64,000 nt of DNA from Dolichospermum circinale AWQC310F (GTDB lineage: Bacteria; Cyanobacteriota; Cyanobacteriia; Cyanobacteriales; Nostocaceae): assembly GCF_000426925.1 (NCBI RefSeq), contig NZ_KE384717.1, forward strand, positions 43,327 to 107,326, read 5' to 3'. Shown in pieces: positions 17,385-28,851 of the stretch (position 1 is its first letter; each line of letters starts with the position of its first letter). A program made the position numbers and the translations under genes. Below the pieces are notes generated by a model. The model saw only the letters and a list, made by a program, of their open reading frames with translations, was not told the origin of the DNA and did no database searches.

Positions 17385-17888
17385 ATGAAACAGCCCTGGG
17401 GTGCGGTACAAATAAACAGGGCGCTGTGCGCCATTACTTGCAGTATTGGTATAGGAATCATTGTTTGGGGGTGTAATGCAAATAACCTCCAGCCTCAAAA
17501 TCAGACATGGAAGATATATAAGAATCCTCGTTATGGTTTTGAGTTTCCCTACCCCCATACTTGGCAAGAATTAAGAAACCCAGACAACAGTGATGGAGTT
17601 GTATTAGTTTTACCAAACAAGGACAACGTAGAAATTCGCTCTTATGCCAGTAAGCCCGTATTAGGATTTTCACCCAAAACTCAAGAACAAGTATATAATT
17701 TTCGGACTAATCAAGGGGTTTTTAGCGTCCTGACGGTAGAAGTTAAGGAAAAGGTGACTGTAATTAAGTTGACCATTACTCAAGCAGAATTGGAATATTC
17801 CTGGCAAGGACAAAGCGATAGTCAAGACTTTCAAAATTATTATCGCTTGTTTTACCATATTGCTCAAGAGTATAAAATTAGTCAGTAG
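17385..17888 (+). CDS. Putative lipoprotein with PsbP-like segment
   Basis: This 167-residue protein has an N-terminal hydrophobic segment (ALCAITCSIGIGIIVWGC) that ends in a Cys consistent with a loosely matched lipobox. The mature part starts NPRYGFEFPYPHTWQELRNP, a segment reminiscent of PsbP/MOG1-type folds. I chose the ATG at 17385 over an in-frame TTG two codons upstream. Probably anchored on the periplasmic or lumenal side. The function is not recognised; the PsbP-like resemblance rests on a short motif only. Confidence 0.65.
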   Translation: MKQPWGAVQINRALCAITCSIGIGIIVWGCNANNLQPQNQTWKIYKNPRYGFEFPYPHTWQELRNPDNSDGVVLVLPNKDNVEIRSYASKPVLGFSPKTQEQVYNFRTNQGVFSVLTVEVKEKVTVIKLTITQAELEYSWQGQSDSQDFQNYYRLFYHIAQEYKISQ

Positions 17889-17930
17889 TTAGTTGTCAGT
17901 TGTCAGTTGTCAGTTGTCCGTAGTTAGGTA
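17886..17930. repeat. Short tandem repeat (GTTGTCA heptamers)
   Basis: AGTTAGTTGTCAGTTGTCAG TTGTCAGTTGTCCGTAGTTAG lies directly after the lipoprotein stop. It is the reverse-complement orientation of the CAACTGAC arrays seen at 33.1, 33.8, 56.4 and 58.8 kb. Confidence 0.85.
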
Positions 17931-18058
17931 AGCAGTAGGAATTATTTTCTATTTTTAATTTTTAATTATTTTTTTATTTTTAATTGATTACTGTCTTAGG
18001 GAGAATTTAATGATGAAGAGGGGACATAAACCTGATAGATTTAGCTATCAGCGAGTAA

Positions 18059-19225
<1,167 letters not shown>

Positions 19226-19365
19226 GTGACAGGTGCTACGCCACGGGGACAGGTGACTACAGAGAGAGAAGTTTCTATGGTTCTTTCTCCTGACTCCTGA
19301 ACTCCTGGCTCCTGACTCCTGAACTCCTGACTCCTGACTCCTGAACTCCTGCTGTCTGGTTTTTT
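19226..19365. repeat. Tandem CTCCTGA(A)/CTCCTGACT repeat between sqdB and sqdX
   Basis: From about 19288 the spacer is an array of CTCCTGACTCCTGAACTCCTGG-like heptamer units running to within 20 bases of the sqdX start codon. No promoter or terminator is evident. Confidence 0.8.
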
Positions 19366-20499
19366 ATGCGAATTGCTCTATTTACAGAAACCTTTTTGCC
19401 AAAAGTTGACGGCATTGTGACACGCCTCCGTCATACTGTTGACCATTTACAACGTCATGGAAATCAAGTTTTGGTATTTGCCCCTGAAGGTGGAATAACT
19501 GAACATAAAGGTGCGAAAGTTTACGGGGTTAGTGGCTTTCCTTTACCGCTATATCCAGAGTTAAAAATGGCACTCCCTCGCCCTGCTATTGGTCAGGCTC
19601 TAGAAGAATTTAAACCAGATATTATTCATGTTGTTAATCCCGCAGTTCTAGGATTATCAGGGATTTTTTATAGTAAAATTCTGAAAATTCCCTTGGTGGC
19701 TTCTTATCATACTCACTTGCCACAATATCTGCAACATTACGGTTTAGGAATGTTAGAAGGATTACTATGGGAGTTACTAAAAGTCGGCCATAATCAAGCA
19801 GCATTAAACCTGTGTACTTCCACGGCCATGATGACGGAACTTACCGAACATGGAATTGAAAGGGTAGATTTGTGGCAACGGGGGGTAGATACTGAGTTAT
19901 TTTCTCCCGATTTAGCTAGTCACAAAATGCGATCGCATCTTTCCCAAAATCATCCAGATAGCCCCCTATTATTGTATGTTGGTCGTCTTTCTGCGGAAAA
20001 GGAAATTGAACGCATTAAACCGATTTTAGCAGCTATTCCTGATGCCAGATTAGCATTAGTTGGAGATGGTCCCCACCGCCAAGCTTTAGAAAAACACTTT
20101 GCTGGCACAAATACTTATTTTGTTGGCTATCTCATGGGTAAAGAATTAGGCTCTGCTTTTGCCAGTGCTGATGCTTTTATTTTCCCTTCCCGTACAGAAA
20201 CACTGGGGTTAGTGTTGCTAGAAGCCATGGCCTCCGGTTGTCCAGTCGTAGCAGCCCGTTCTGGAGGTATACCTGATATTGTCACAGATGGTGTAAATGG
20301 ATATCTTTTTGATCCCCAAGCTGATATTCAAGAGGCGATTAATGCTACTGTAAATTTGTTAAAACAACGACAGGAAATAAATATTATCCGTAAGAATGCC
20401 CGTGCCGAAGCGGAGAAATGGGGGTGGTCATCTGCTACAAAACAACTTCAAGATTATTATCAAAAAATAGTCTTCAACCATGAAAAATTCAATTCTTAA
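19366..20499 (+). CDS. sqdX: Sulfoquinovosyltransferase (SQDG synthase)
   Basis: This 377-residue GT4-family glycosyltransferase transfers sulfoquinovose to diacylglycerol, the last step of SQDG synthesis. It begins MRIALFTETFLPKVDGIVTR, typical of the family. The C-terminal nucleotide-binding domain has LLYVGRLSAEKEIERIKPIL and the acidic EX7E-type motif in SRTETLGLVLLEAMASGCPV. Its position behind sqdB supports the assignment. No ribosome-binding site of note is visible because the repeat runs close to the start. Confidence 0.95.
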   Translation: MRIALFTETFLPKVDGIVTRLRHTVDHLQRHGNQVLVFAPEGGITEHKGAKVYGVSGFPLPLYPELKMALPRPAIGQALEEFKPDIIHVVNPAVLGLSGIFYSKILKIPLVASYHTHLPQYLQHYGLGMLEGLLWELLKVGHNQAALNLCTSTAMMTELTEHGIERVDLWQRGVDTELFSPDLASHKMRSHLSQNHPDSPLLLYVGRLSAEKEIERIKPILAAIPDARLALVGDGPHRQALEKHFAGTNTYFVGYLMGKELGSAFASADAFIFPSRTETLGLVLLEAMASGCPVVAARSGGIPDIVTDGVNGYLFDPQADIQEAINATVNLLKQRQEINIIRKNARAEAEKWGWSSATKQLQDYYQKIVFNHEKFNS

Positions 20500-20564
20500 T
20501 TACCGGTTTCCGTGACCTGTGACAGAAACCCCAGGGAATTTACCACCCCTGCGGTATCTGTTGA

Positions 20565-20837
20565 TTAACCCTCTTCAGAACTGTTATTTTCCGAAGATTG
20601 TTCACCTATTTTCAGTTGTTTCTTCGACTGCTTTAACTGCTTCCAAAGCAACTTTATTTGCTTGTAAGCATCCTCTGGCGTAACTTTTCCACCTGTTTCC
20701 AAGTTACAAACATAGCTAACTCTTTGGGCAAATTCCTGTAAATTAGCGTTGAATACCAAGTTTTCTGGTTTTACACGACCATAGTAGCGACTACGGGGAT
20801 AGAGAAAATCGTCTTTACTCACTATTTTTTTCTCCAT
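20565..20837 (-). CDS. Small conserved cyanobacterial protein (DUF7219-like)
   Basis: The 90-residue protein contains FLYPRSRYYGRVKPENLVFN and LQEFAQRVSYVCNLETGGKV, strongly conserved in small cyanobacterial proteins now grouped, I believe, as DUF7219. The C-terminus is a basic helix (LLWKQLKQSKKQLKIGEQ) with a Ser/Glu-rich tail. Soluble; function unknown. It is convergent with sqdX. Confidence 0.8.
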   Translation of the reverse strand: MEKKIVSKDDFLYPRSRYYGRVKPENLVFNANLQEFAQRVSYVCNLETGGKVTPEDAYKQIKLLWKQLKQSKKQLKIGEQSSENNSSEEG

Positions 20838-21535
20838 TTACTCAACTGCTCTATAAAAATGTATAAAACATATACCGTTATCAGCCCTTTCCACATCATA
20901 TCTACTGATAAGTAGATGGAAAATAAAATGTAACAGAATACTTGTCTTGAGGTTTTTTGCTACATTCAATACCCGGATATGTATTTATAAGTTGGGTAGT
21001 TGAGGGGTTTTTGGTATTCATCTGATAGTGCAGGGTTTTATTAATTATAGGTGAATTGTAGTAACTGGTCATTTTTGATTATCCCCTCATTTATTAACAA
21101 CAGATTATATAAACTTCTGTAAGTTATGACTATATTCCTGAAAATAGATTAGTATATTCTACAATATTTTGCAAATCAAATTTTGGCAGCAGATCACACA
21201 CATCGAACTCAGGTAAGATTAGATACATGACTACGGACACCTATCAGAAAAATTAAGTAAGTATATTATATATAATATATAACGCAGATTAATGATTTAT
21301 ACATATTTTCCTGTTGGTTTACCTTAATTAATCGAGTGACAGCGAACAGATAAGAGTAATAATTTTACATTATCAGTCTAGAATAGATCGAAGGAACTTA
21401 AATTAGTTAACTTAAATCAGTTGATGAAATATTCTGAAAATTCCTGTTCACCAATAAGTAATATCTGAAGATAAAATGGTGAAGCTGATTTCATCAAAGC
21501 CGTCCACTACCAAAAACAGTTTTTAAAATCTTATC
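20838..21535. other. ~700-bp gene-free region upstream of purC
   Basis: Strongly AT-rich with an alternating TATATTATATATAATATATA stretch near 21265. I found no credible reading frame, tRNA or conserved RNA, and no repeat family recognised elsewhere in the window. It is large for this gene-dense stretch and may hold an unrecognised small RNA or long regulatory region; nothing specific can be supported. Confidence 0.4.
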
Positions 21536-22261
21536 ATGTCTGTTAATTCTAAACTCTACGAAGGCAAAGCTAAAATTCTCTACGCTACAGAAGATCCAGA
21601 AATTTTGTTGGCTGATTTTAAAGATGATGCTACAGCTTTTAATGCTCAAAAACGCGGCAGCATTGAGAATAAAGGGATGATCAACTGTAGGATTTCTAGC
21701 CAACTATTTCAAAAATTGGCTAAACAGGGTATTAAAACTCATTTTATTGATAGTCCTGGCCCGAATTTAATGCGAGTAAAAGCTGTAAAAATCATCCCCG
21801 TGGAGGTGGTAGTGAGGAACATTGCGGCTGGTAGTTTGTGTAAGCAAACTGGGTTAATACCAGGTACAGTTTTATCAAAGCCCTTAGTCGAGTTCTATTA
21901 CAAAAATGATTATTTAGGTGATCCTTTACTAACGCGCGATCGCTTATTGCTTTTGGAATTAGCGACACCGGAACAAGTTGATCAAATTATCTATCTAGCA
22001 CTAGAAATCAACAAATTTCTCCGGGAGTTTTGGGAAAAATGCCAGATTACCCTAGTAGACTTTAAACTTGAATTTGGTTTAGACCACCAACAGCAAATAC
22101 TGTTAGCTGATGAAATTAGTCCTGATACCTGTCGTTTATGGGACATGATTGAAACCGATCCTGAGAACCGAATTATGGATAAAGATCGTTTTCGTCGTGA
22201 CTTAGGAAATATAGAGGATGCTTACCAGCAGGTTTTACGGAGAGTATTAGAAGTAGTGTAA
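21536..22261 (+). CDS. purC: SAICAR synthetase (phosphoribosylaminoimidazole-succinocarboxamide synthase)
   Basis: It catalyses the ATP-dependent condensation of CAIR with aspartate in purine synthesis. The 241-residue protein carries the hallmark KLYEGKAKILYATEDPEILL at its N-terminus and the conserved VDFKLEFG and LADEISPDTCRLWD segments. It is a single-domain bacterial form of normal length. It lies upstream of the omp85 and lpx cluster on the same strand; co-occurrence here is positional and not an obvious metabolic link. Confidence 0.97.
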   Translation: MSVNSKLYEGKAKILYATEDPEILLADFKDDATAFNAQKRGSIENKGMINCRISSQLFQKLAKQGIKTHFIDSPGPNLMRVKAVKIIPVEVVVRNIAAGSLCKQTGLIPGTVLSKPLVEFYYKNDYLGDPLLTRDRLLLLELATPEQVDQIIYLALEINKFLREFWEKCQITLVDFKLEFGLDHQQQILLADEISPDTCRLWDMIETDPENRIMDKDRFRRDLGNIEDAYQQVLRRVLEVV

Positions 22262-22321
22262 ACTACTTAAATAAGGTAAATAATTTTTGACCATTAATGG
22301 TGTGTGGTAGTAGAGAGAAAA

Positions 22322-24562
22322 ATGATTAAAACAAGTTTAAAACGGGGATTAATGGCAATGGTAGCCATTACAGTTCCCATTGTTGGTTCTTCTGTCAAGG
22401 CAAATGCCCAAGCTGTTAATAGTCTGGCACGGACAACAGAAATTTTGACAGTAGATACAAACCAACTAGACAAGCACAATCCTGGTAAAATTGACACAAA
22501 CGAAGGTAGGGACAATCCCCCCGTGGTTGTCCCAAAGATTATAGGAAAACAATCTCACCAAGATACCGCTGTAATTGTGCCAAACCCTACAATAACTCCA
22601 ATCACAGCACAAGTTCCACAACCAAAGCCGACCCCACCCTCCGGGACTGAATCTAATCAAGAAAATCAGAATCTGCCGACAACACCACCGACATCATCTC
22701 CTAACCCAGAAACAACGGAAGCGCGAGTGTTAGTCTCAGAAGTAATTGTGAAAACGGAGACGGGAAAAATCACGCCCGAATTAGAAGCGGAAATTTACAA
22801 GGTTATTCGTACCCAAGCGGGACAGACAGCAACTCGTTCTCAACTGCAAGAAGATATTAATGCGATTGTGAGAATTGGGCTTTTCTCCAACGTGCAAGCG
22901 CTTCCAGAAGATACTCCTGTGGGTGTGCGGGTGAGTTTTATTGTTACCCCTAATCCTATTCTCAGTAAGGTAGAATTAGAAACCAATCCTGGAACGGGTG
23001 TAGCTTCTGTACTTCCTGCGGAAACTGCACAAGAAATATTTAGTAGTCAATATGGCAAAATTCTCAACTTGCGGGAATTACAAGAGGGAATCAAACAATT
23101 AACCAAACGTTATCAAGACCAAGGTTATGTATTAGCCAACTTAATTGGAGTACCGAAAATTTCAGAAAATGGAGTTGTCACCTTACAGATAGCAGAGGGG
23201 GTAGTGGAAAACGTTAAAGTTAAATTCCGCGATAAAGAAGGACAAGAGGTCAACGAGAAGGGAGAACCAATTCGGGGGCGAACAAAAGATTATATAATTA
23301 CTAGGGAAGTAGAGTTAAAACCCGGGCAGGTATTTAACCGCAACATTGTTCAAAGAGACTTACAAAGGGTTTTTGGGTTAGCGTTGTTTGAAGATGTCAA
23401 TGTTTCCCTTGATCCTGGAACTGATCCGAGTAAAGTTAATGTAGTAATAAATGTAGCAGAACGCAGTAGCGGCTCTATTGCCGCAGGGGCAGGGATTAGT
23501 TCCGCTAGTGGTTTGTTTGGAACTATCAGCTATCAGCAGCAAAACCTGGGGGGAAGAAATCAAAAATTGGGAACAGAGGTACAGTTAGGAGAACGGGAAC
23601 TACTATTTGACCTGCGATTTACTGATCCTTGGATTGCGGGTGATCCTTATCGCACTTCTTATACAACTAATATTTTCCGTCGTCGTTCTATTTCCTTGAT
23701 TTTTGAAGGTAAAGATAAAAACATAGAAACATTCGACCCCAATAATATTACGAATACAGATGCCCAGGTTAGCCCCCGGATTACTCGGCTGGGTGGTGGT
23801 ATCACATTTACCCGTCCACTCACGACCAATCTCTACAAAAATGCAGCCTGGGTGGCTTCTGCTGGACTGCAATATCAACGGGTTTCTGGTCGTGATGCTG
23901 ATGGTAATTTGAGGACAGAAGGGGCGCTATTTGATGGTAGCAATATTAGTGCTAAAATTCCTTTAACTGTTTCGCCTTCAGGAGAAGACGATTTATTTCT
24001 ACTCAAGTTGGGCGCACAAAGGGATCTCCGTAATAATCCGACCCAACCCACAAAAGGTTCTTACCTCAGCTTTGGACTTGATCAATCTGTACCTGTAGGT
24101 TCAGGTAGTATCTTTATGACTAGGTTACGGGGTAACTATAGTCAGTATTTACCGATTAAATTGATTGGCTTTAGTAAAAAACCAGAAACTTTAGCATTTA
24201 ACGCCCAAGGAGGGACAATTTTAGGAGATTTACCTCCCTATGAAGCTTTTACCCTCGGTGGTAGTAACTCGGTGCGGGGTTATGGTGAAGGTAGATTAGG
24301 ATCTGGTAGCAGTTATATCCAAGCTGCGGCTGAGTATCGGTTTCCTGTTTTCTCTGTTGTCAGTGGCGCAGTATTTTTTGATTATGGTAGTGATCTGGGA
24401 ACTAGTACCAAAGCCGCACAATTGTTAAATAAAAGTGGTGACGGTTATGGTTATGGTTTAGGTTTGCGGATACAATCTCCACTAGGACCTATTCGCATAG
24501 ATTACGGCATCACTGATAATAATGAAAGTCGGATTAATTTCGGTATTGGGGAAAGATTTTAA
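22322..24562 (+). CDS. Omp85/BamA-family outer membrane assembly protein
   Basis: This 746-residue outer-membrane insertase is the cyanobacterial counterpart of BamA and plastid Toc75. The ATG at 22322 gives a signal peptide (RGLMAMVAITVPIVGSSVKA). A Pro-rich linker follows (60-135), then about three POTRA domains (135-385) and a C-terminal 16-strand barrel, which contains the Omp85 motif GGSNSVRGYGEG and ends in IRIDYGITDNNESRINFGIG. It is immediately upstream of the lpxC-fabZ-lpxA-lpxB genes, a common cyanobacterial arrangement that groups envelope-biogenesis functions. An in-frame GTG six codons upstream is less likely. Confidence 0.95.
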   Translation: MIKTSLKRGLMAMVAITVPIVGSSVKANAQAVNSLARTTEILTVDTNQLDKHNPGKIDTNEGRDNPPVVVPKIIGKQSHQDTAVIVPNPTITPITAQVPQPKPTPPSGTESNQENQNLPTTPPTSSPNPETTEARVLVSEVIVKTETGKITPELEAEIYKVIRTQAGQTATRSQLQEDINAIVRIGLFSNVQALPEDTPVGVRVSFIVTPNPILSKVELETNPGTGVASVLPAETAQEIFSSQYGKILNLRELQEGIKQLTKRYQDQGYVLANLIGVPKISENGVVTLQIAEGVVENVKVKFRDKEGQEVNEKGEPIRGRTKDYIITREVELKPGQVFNRNIVQRDLQRVFGLALFEDVNVSLDPGTDPSKVNVVINVAERSSGSIAAGAGISSASGLFGTISYQQQNLGGRNQKLGTEVQLGERELLFDLRFTDPWIAGDPYRTSYTTNIFRRRSISLIFEGKDKNIETFDPNNITNTDAQVSPRITRLGGGITFTRPLTTNLYKNAAWVASAGLQYQRVSGRDADGNLRTEGALFDGSNISAKIPLTVSPSGEDDLFLLKLGAQRDLRNNPTQPTKGSYLSFGLDQSVPVGSGSIFMTRLRGNYSQYLPIKLIGFSKKPETLAFNAQGGTILGDLPPYEAFTLGGSNSVRGYGEGRLGSGSSYIQAAAEYRFPVFSVVSGAVFFDYGSDLGTSTKAAQLLNKSGDGYGYGLGLRIQSPLGPIRIDYGITDNNESRINFGIGERF

Positions 24563-24652
24563 TCTGGTCAATAATCAGAACAATATTAATCAGGGTTTCT
24601 ACTCAAAAATATGGGCAATATTAGTTGTTACAAGATCACAGATGGTGAGACT

Positions 24653-25501
24653 ATGCAGCAACATACTTTAGCTGGGGAAATTACTCAGACTGGTGTGGGG
24701 CTGCATAGTGGTGTCAAAACTCAAGTGCGAGTATTACCAGCACCAGCGGGAAGTAGTCGCTTTTTTGTCCGGGTAGATTTACCTGGTTCACCAATTATTC
24801 CCGCCCAAATTGCGGCTGTGAGTCAGACTGTGCTTTCTACTCAATTGGGTAAGAATGAAGTCTGTGTTCGCACTGTAGAGCATTTATTGGCGGCTTTGGC
24901 AGCTATGGGGGTTGATAATGTCAAAATTGAAATTGATGGACCGGAAATACCCCTTCTAGACGGTTCGGCTGAAATTTGGTGTCAGAAAATTGCGGAAGTC
25001 GGTTTAGTTTCCCAAAAAGTAGTGAAAATAACTGCACCTTTAATTATTACTGAACCTATCTGGATTTATGAGGGTGATGCTTTTGTTTGCGCTTTACCCG
25101 CTCCAGAAACTCGTTTTAGCTATGGTATAGATTTTAATTTGCCGGCAATTGGTAATCAATGGTACAGTTTTTTAATGAGTACAGATTTAGAAAAGTCTTC
25201 TGCTGACTTTGTTTCAGAAATTGCACCTGCGCGAACTTTTGGGTTACAGCATCAAATTGAACATTTACAAAAATCGGGATTAATTAAAGGTGGGAGTTTA
25301 GATAATGCTCTAGTTTGTGGTCCCCAAGGTTGGTTAAATCCACCATTACGATTTGCAAATGAACCAGTTCGTCATAAAATCTTGGATCTAGTAGGAGATT
25401 TGAGTTTGCTGGGAAATTTCCCTATAGCTCATTTTTTGGCTTACAAGGCTAGTCATAATTTACACATTAAACTAGCCAACAGGATTTTAGAATTGCTCTA
25501 A
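24653..25501 (+). CDS. lpxC: UDP-3-O-acyl-N-acetylglucosamine deacetylase
   Basis: A zinc-dependent deacetylase, the committed step of lipid A synthesis. The ATG at 24653 gives a 282-residue protein starting [20 protein letters not shown], the normal N-terminus; an ATG 14 codons upstream adds a non-conserved extension. Zinc ligands are visible in [15 protein letters not shown] and in [16 protein letters not shown]. It is the first of four clustered genes (lpxC-fabZ-lpxA-lpxB). Confidence 0.96.
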   Translation: MQQHTLAGEITQTGVGLHSGVKTQVRVLPAPAGSSRFFVRVDLPGSPIIPAQIAAVSQTVLSTQLGKNEVCVRTVEHLLAALAAMGVDNVKIEIDGPEIPLLDGSAEIWCQKIAEVGLVSQKVVKITAPLIITEPIWIYEGDAFVCALPAPETRFSYGIDFNLPAIGNQWYSFLMSTDLEKSSADFVSEIAPARTFGLQHQIEHLQKSGLIKGGSLDNALVCGPQGWLNPPLRFANEPVRHKILDLVGDLSLLGNFPIAHFLAYKASHNLHIKLANRILELL

Positions 25502-25554
25502 AATTCGCCAATTTACTTATTTTTGTGTCTAATAACTTACGTAAAGTACCACTA

Positions 25555-26043
25555 ATGTCCACTATTACTGAATCTAATTCTCCGTCAGCAAGCAATTCAC
25601 AGACCATTAAAACTACCTTTAGTATTGAGGAAATTCAGGAACTATTACCCCATCGTTATCCATTTTTACTGATAGATCGGATTATTGACTATGTTCCTGG
25701 AAAAAAAGCCGTGGGTATTAAAAATGTTAGCTTTAATGAACCCCAATTTCAAGGGCATTTTCCAGGGCGATCGCTGATGCCCGGTGTGCTAATTATTGAA
25801 GCAATGGCACAGGTGGGGGGTGTGGTAATGACACAAATGCCAGATTCACAAGGAGGACTATTCGTATTTGCCGGTATTGATAAAGTTCGTTTTCGTCGTC
25901 AAGTTGTTCCCGGAGATCAATTAATTATGACAGTGGAATTGCTGTGGGTAAAACAGCGTCGTTTTGGAAAAATGCAAGGAAAAGCGGAGGTTAATGGACA
26001 ATTAGCCGCTGAAGGAGAATTGATGTTTTCTTTGATTAGTTAG
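25555..26043 (+). CDS. fabZ: (3R)-hydroxyacyl-ACP dehydratase
   Basis: It dehydrates 3-hydroxyacyl-ACP in fatty-acid elongation and competes with LpxA for hydroxymyristoyl-ACP. The protein is 162 residues from the ATG at 25555, with a Ser/Thr-rich leader before the hot-dog fold. The catalytic His is in [20 protein letters not shown] and the Glu follows in the same segment; [17 protein letters not shown] precedes. A GTG ten codons upstream is also open. Clustering with lpxC/lpxA is typical. Confidence 0.96.
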   Translation: MSTITESNSPSASNSQTIKTTFSIEEIQELLPHRYPFLLIDRIIDYVPGKKAVGIKNVSFNEPQFQGHFPGRSLMPGVLIIEAMAQVGGVVMTQMPDSQGGLFVFAGIDKVRFRRQVVPGDQLIMTVELLWVKQRRFGKMQGKAEVNGQLAAEGELMFSLIS

Positions 26044-26236
26044 TCATTAATTGTAATTAAAGAGATCTCAACGGCTAATGTTTAGATACCTTGCAGTTTC
26101 GAGAAACCTGGAATAAATTAAACACTAGTATACTACTAATTCTCAATTTTCGCCCTCACACATAACTTACTTTAGCCGACAAGTTTCTTTGCGGAAATAT
26201 TTAATACAAAAAGCACTTATTTTGGGAGATTCACCC

Positions 26237-27052
26237 TTGAAAACACTTATTCATCCAACTGCTGTCATCCATGCTAACGCAAAACTCCACCCAACAGTGC
26301 AAGTCGGTGCTTATGCTGTGATAGGAGAAAATGTTAGAGTTGGTGCAGATACCGTAATTGGTTCTCACGTTGTCCTAGAGGGACTTTGTGAAATTGGTAC
26401 AGGAAATCAGATTTTTCCCGGCGCTGTTATCGGTATGCAGCCTCAAGACCTTAAATACGTGGGAGAACCGACCTGGGTAAAAATCGGTAACAATAATTCT
26501 ATCCGTGAATATGTAACGATTAACCGCGCTACTGGACATGGAGAAGCGACAATTATCGGTAATGGGAACTTATTAATGGCCTATGTTCATGTAGGTCATA
26601 ATTGTGAGATTTCCGATTCTGTTATTATTGCTAACTCTGTAGCATTGGCAGGCCATGTACATATTGAATCACGAGCTAGGTTGAGCGGTGTTCTAGGTGT
26701 GCATCAATTTGTACACATTGGAAGAATGTCAATGATAGGCGGTATGGCACGTATTGATAGAGATGTACCCCCTTATATGTTAGTTGAAGGAAATCCCGCA
26801 AGAGTCCGATCAATGAATGTAGTAGGATTAAAACGTTCAGGGATGGCTGTTAGCGATTTTAAACTAATTAAAAAAGCTTTTCGTCTGCTTTATCATTCTG
26901 ATTTGCTGTTTAAAGATGCTTTACAAGAGTTGGAAAATTTGGAAGATACGGAAGAATTAAAACATCTTCGGCGTTTTTTGCTACTTTCCCAAATGCCGGG
27001 AAGACGCGGTTTAATTCCCGGAAAAGTCAAAAAAACAGTCATTGATGAATAA
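26237..27052 (+). CDS. lpxA: UDP-N-acetylglucosamine acyltransferase
   Basis: This left-handed beta-helix acyltransferase takes the first step of lipid A synthesis. The 271-residue form starts at a TTG (LKTLIHPTAVIHANAKLHPT) with GGGAG 9 bases upstream; this matches the family N-terminus better than the TTG 16 codons earlier. Hexapeptide repeats run through residues 5-190, and the catalytic His is in AYVHVGHNCEISDSVIIANS. The C-terminal helical domain is present. The use of TTG may lower expression. Confidence 0.95.
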   Translation: MKTLIHPTAVIHANAKLHPTVQVGAYAVIGENVRVGADTVIGSHVVLEGLCEIGTGNQIFPGAVIGMQPQDLKYVGEPTWVKIGNNNSIREYVTINRATGHGEATIIGNGNLLMAYVHVGHNCEISDSVIIANSVALAGHVHIESRARLSGVLGVHQFVHIGRMSMIGGMARIDRDVPPYMLVEGNPARVRSMNVVGLKRSGMAVSDFKLIKKAFRLLYHSDLLFKDALQELENLEDTEELKHLRRFLLLSQMPGRRGLIPGKVKKTVIDE

Positions 27053-27218
27053 TAGGAAATGAAATCTAGGCCGGGGTTTTCCCGTCCTTAAAATTTACCA
27101 GTGACTCTGTTTTGGTGGGAAGAATTAAGTTTTAAAAAACCACAAAGACGCAAAGGACACGAAGAAAGAAAAGAAGAATTAAGAAAACAGAAAAGGAAGT
27201 AAAAATCTAAAATCTAAA
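27053..27218. repeat. Repeat-rich spacer abutting the lpxB start codon
   Basis: It contains an AACCACAAAGACGCAAAGGA / CACGAAG repeat (a relative lies near 30115-30145) and ends in AAAATCTAAAATCTAAA directly joined to the lpxB ATG. An AAGGAAG ribosome-binding-like site lies about 20 bases before the ATG, farther than usual. Confidence 0.6.
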
Positions 27219-28376
27219 ATGCGAATATTTATTAGCACTGGTGAAGTTTCTGGAGATTTACAGGGTTCGCTATTAATTGCAGCACTTCAACGTCAAGCTG
27301 TGGCCGTCGGGTTGACGTTAGAAATTGTGGCTTTGGGTGGGGAGAAAATGGCGCAAGCTGGGGCGAAAATTTTGGGTAATACTAGCGGTATTGGTTCAAT
27401 GGGTTTGATTGAATCTTTGCCTTATGTTATTCCTACATTAAGAGTACAACGGAGTGCGATCGCTTATTTAAAAGAAAATCCCCCCGATTTAGTTGTACTA
27501 ATTGATTATATGGGTCCTAATTTGGGAATTGGGACTTACATGAAGGAAAATTTACCTGATATTCCTGTCGCTTATTATATCGCTCCTCAAGAGTGGGTAT
27601 GGTCAATGAGTTTTCAAAATACCAACCGCATTGTTGGTTTTACAGATAAACTATTAGCAATTTTCCCAGAAGAAGCGCGATATTATCAACAAAATGGGGC
27701 TAATGTTTGTTGGGTAGGACATCCTTTAATTGATAGAATGGCAAATGCACCCAGTCGAGAAATTGCCAGGGAGAAATTAGGAATTAAAGAGGAAGAAATT
27801 ACCATTGCTTTGTTACCAGCTTCTCGTGATCAAGAATTAAAATATCTATTACCAGTTATTTTTGCAGCGGCTAAAAATATTCAATCTCATCTACCAAATG
27901 TGCATTTTTGGATTCCTCTATCTTTGGAAACATTTAGAAATAGAATTACAGCAGTAATTAAAGATTATGGCTTGAAAGCTACAGTAGTTTTAGGTCAACA
28001 AAGAGAGGTTTTTGCAGCGGCTGATTTTGCAATTACTAAATCGGGAACCGTGAATTTAGAATTAGCATTATTAAATGTTCCCCAAGTTGTAGTTTATCGT
28101 CTACACCCGCTTACAGCTTGGATTGCACGTCATATTCTTAAAGGTTCAATTCCCTTTGCTTCTCCAGTAAATTTAGTTGTCATGCGCGAAATTGTCCCAG
28201 AATTTTTACAGGAAAAAGCCACAACAGAGAATATTACCCAAGCTGCTATAGAATTATTATTGAATTGTCAAAAAAGACAAAAAACCTTGACAGATTATCA
28301 AGAAATGCGCCATTGTTTGGGAGAATTGGGAGTGTGCGATCGCACAGCCAAAGAAATATTAGCAATGTACATTTAA
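27219..28376 (+). CDS. lpxB: Lipid-A-disaccharide synthase
   Basis: This 385-residue GT19 glycosyltransferase condenses UDP-2,3-diacylglucosamine with lipid X. It starts MRIFISTGEVSGDLQGSLLI, the typical nucleotide-binding opening; YYIAPQEWVWS and NVCWVGHPLIDRM are diagnostic. It is the last gene of the lpx cluster, separated from lpxA by 166 bases of repeat sequence. Most cyanobacteria are considered to make reduced lipid A with these early enzymes. Confidence 0.96.
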   Translation: MRIFISTGEVSGDLQGSLLIAALQRQAVAVGLTLEIVALGGEKMAQAGAKILGNTSGIGSMGLIESLPYVIPTLRVQRSAIAYLKENPPDLVVLIDYMGPNLGIGTYMKENLPDIPVAYYIAPQEWVWSMSFQNTNRIVGFTDKLLAIFPEEARYYQQNGANVCWVGHPLIDRMANAPSREIAREKLGIKEEEITIALLPASRDQELKYLLPVIFAAAKNIQSHLPNVHFWIPLSLETFRNRITAVIKDYGLKATVVLGQQREVFAAADFAITKSGTVNLELALLNVPQVVVYRLHPLTAWIARHILKGSIPFASPVNLVVMREIVPEFLQEKATTENITQAAIELLLNCQKRQKTLTDYQEMRHCLGELGVCDRTAKEILAMYI

Positions 28377-28380
28377 TTCA

Positions 28381-28851
28381 AATGACTCGTTTTATCCATG
28401 ACCAATTCGCAAAAGATTACCTAGAAGAACTACTAAAAGCCTATGGTTAAGACTTCTAGGAAGAGGAACAGTACAAAAACAAGCAATTGATGAATTAGTT
28501 GCGTTACCATCAAATCAGCCCTATGTAGAAATTACATTAGAGCTACTTTATAACCTCCAGCAGAATTTAAGAATCAATCAAAGTTCACAAACAGAAGATA
28601 GGGAGTTGATTATGAGATTAGCACCACTTTACCAACAAGATCGAGAACTAGCTAAACAAGAAGGAGAACAACGTCTAATTATTCGATTATTAAATCGTCG
28701 AATTGGTGAAATTGAATCATCATTAATTCAAAGAGTCCAAACATTATCTATTGAGCAACTTGAAGAACTTGGAGAAGCTTTGTTAGATTTTACTTCAATT
28801 GGAGATCTAGAAAATTGGCTGCAATCTGTAAACTTAATCATAACTAAATAA
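28381..28851 (+). pseudogene. Deleted DUF4351 (Rpn/PD-(D/E)XK transposase-like) gene
   Basis: The start MTRFIHDQFAKDYLEELLKA is the normal beginning of cyanobacterial DUF4351 proteins, but the frame stops after YG. Coding resumes in another frame with LLGRGTVQKQAIDELVALPS and continues to a typical DUF4351 C-terminus (LLNRRIGEIESSLIQRVQTL). Most of the nuclease-like middle is missing, so this is an internally deleted and frame-disrupted gene. The ATG at 28606 could still give an 81-residue DUF4351 fragment. Its stop overlaps the methyltransferase start by one base. Confidence 0.82.

Noticed and set aside
20838..21535. Possible RNA gene or riboswitch upstream of purC
   Set aside because: I saw no tRNA-like cloverleaf, conserved purine riboswitch core or long stable hairpin; the region is simply AT-rich.
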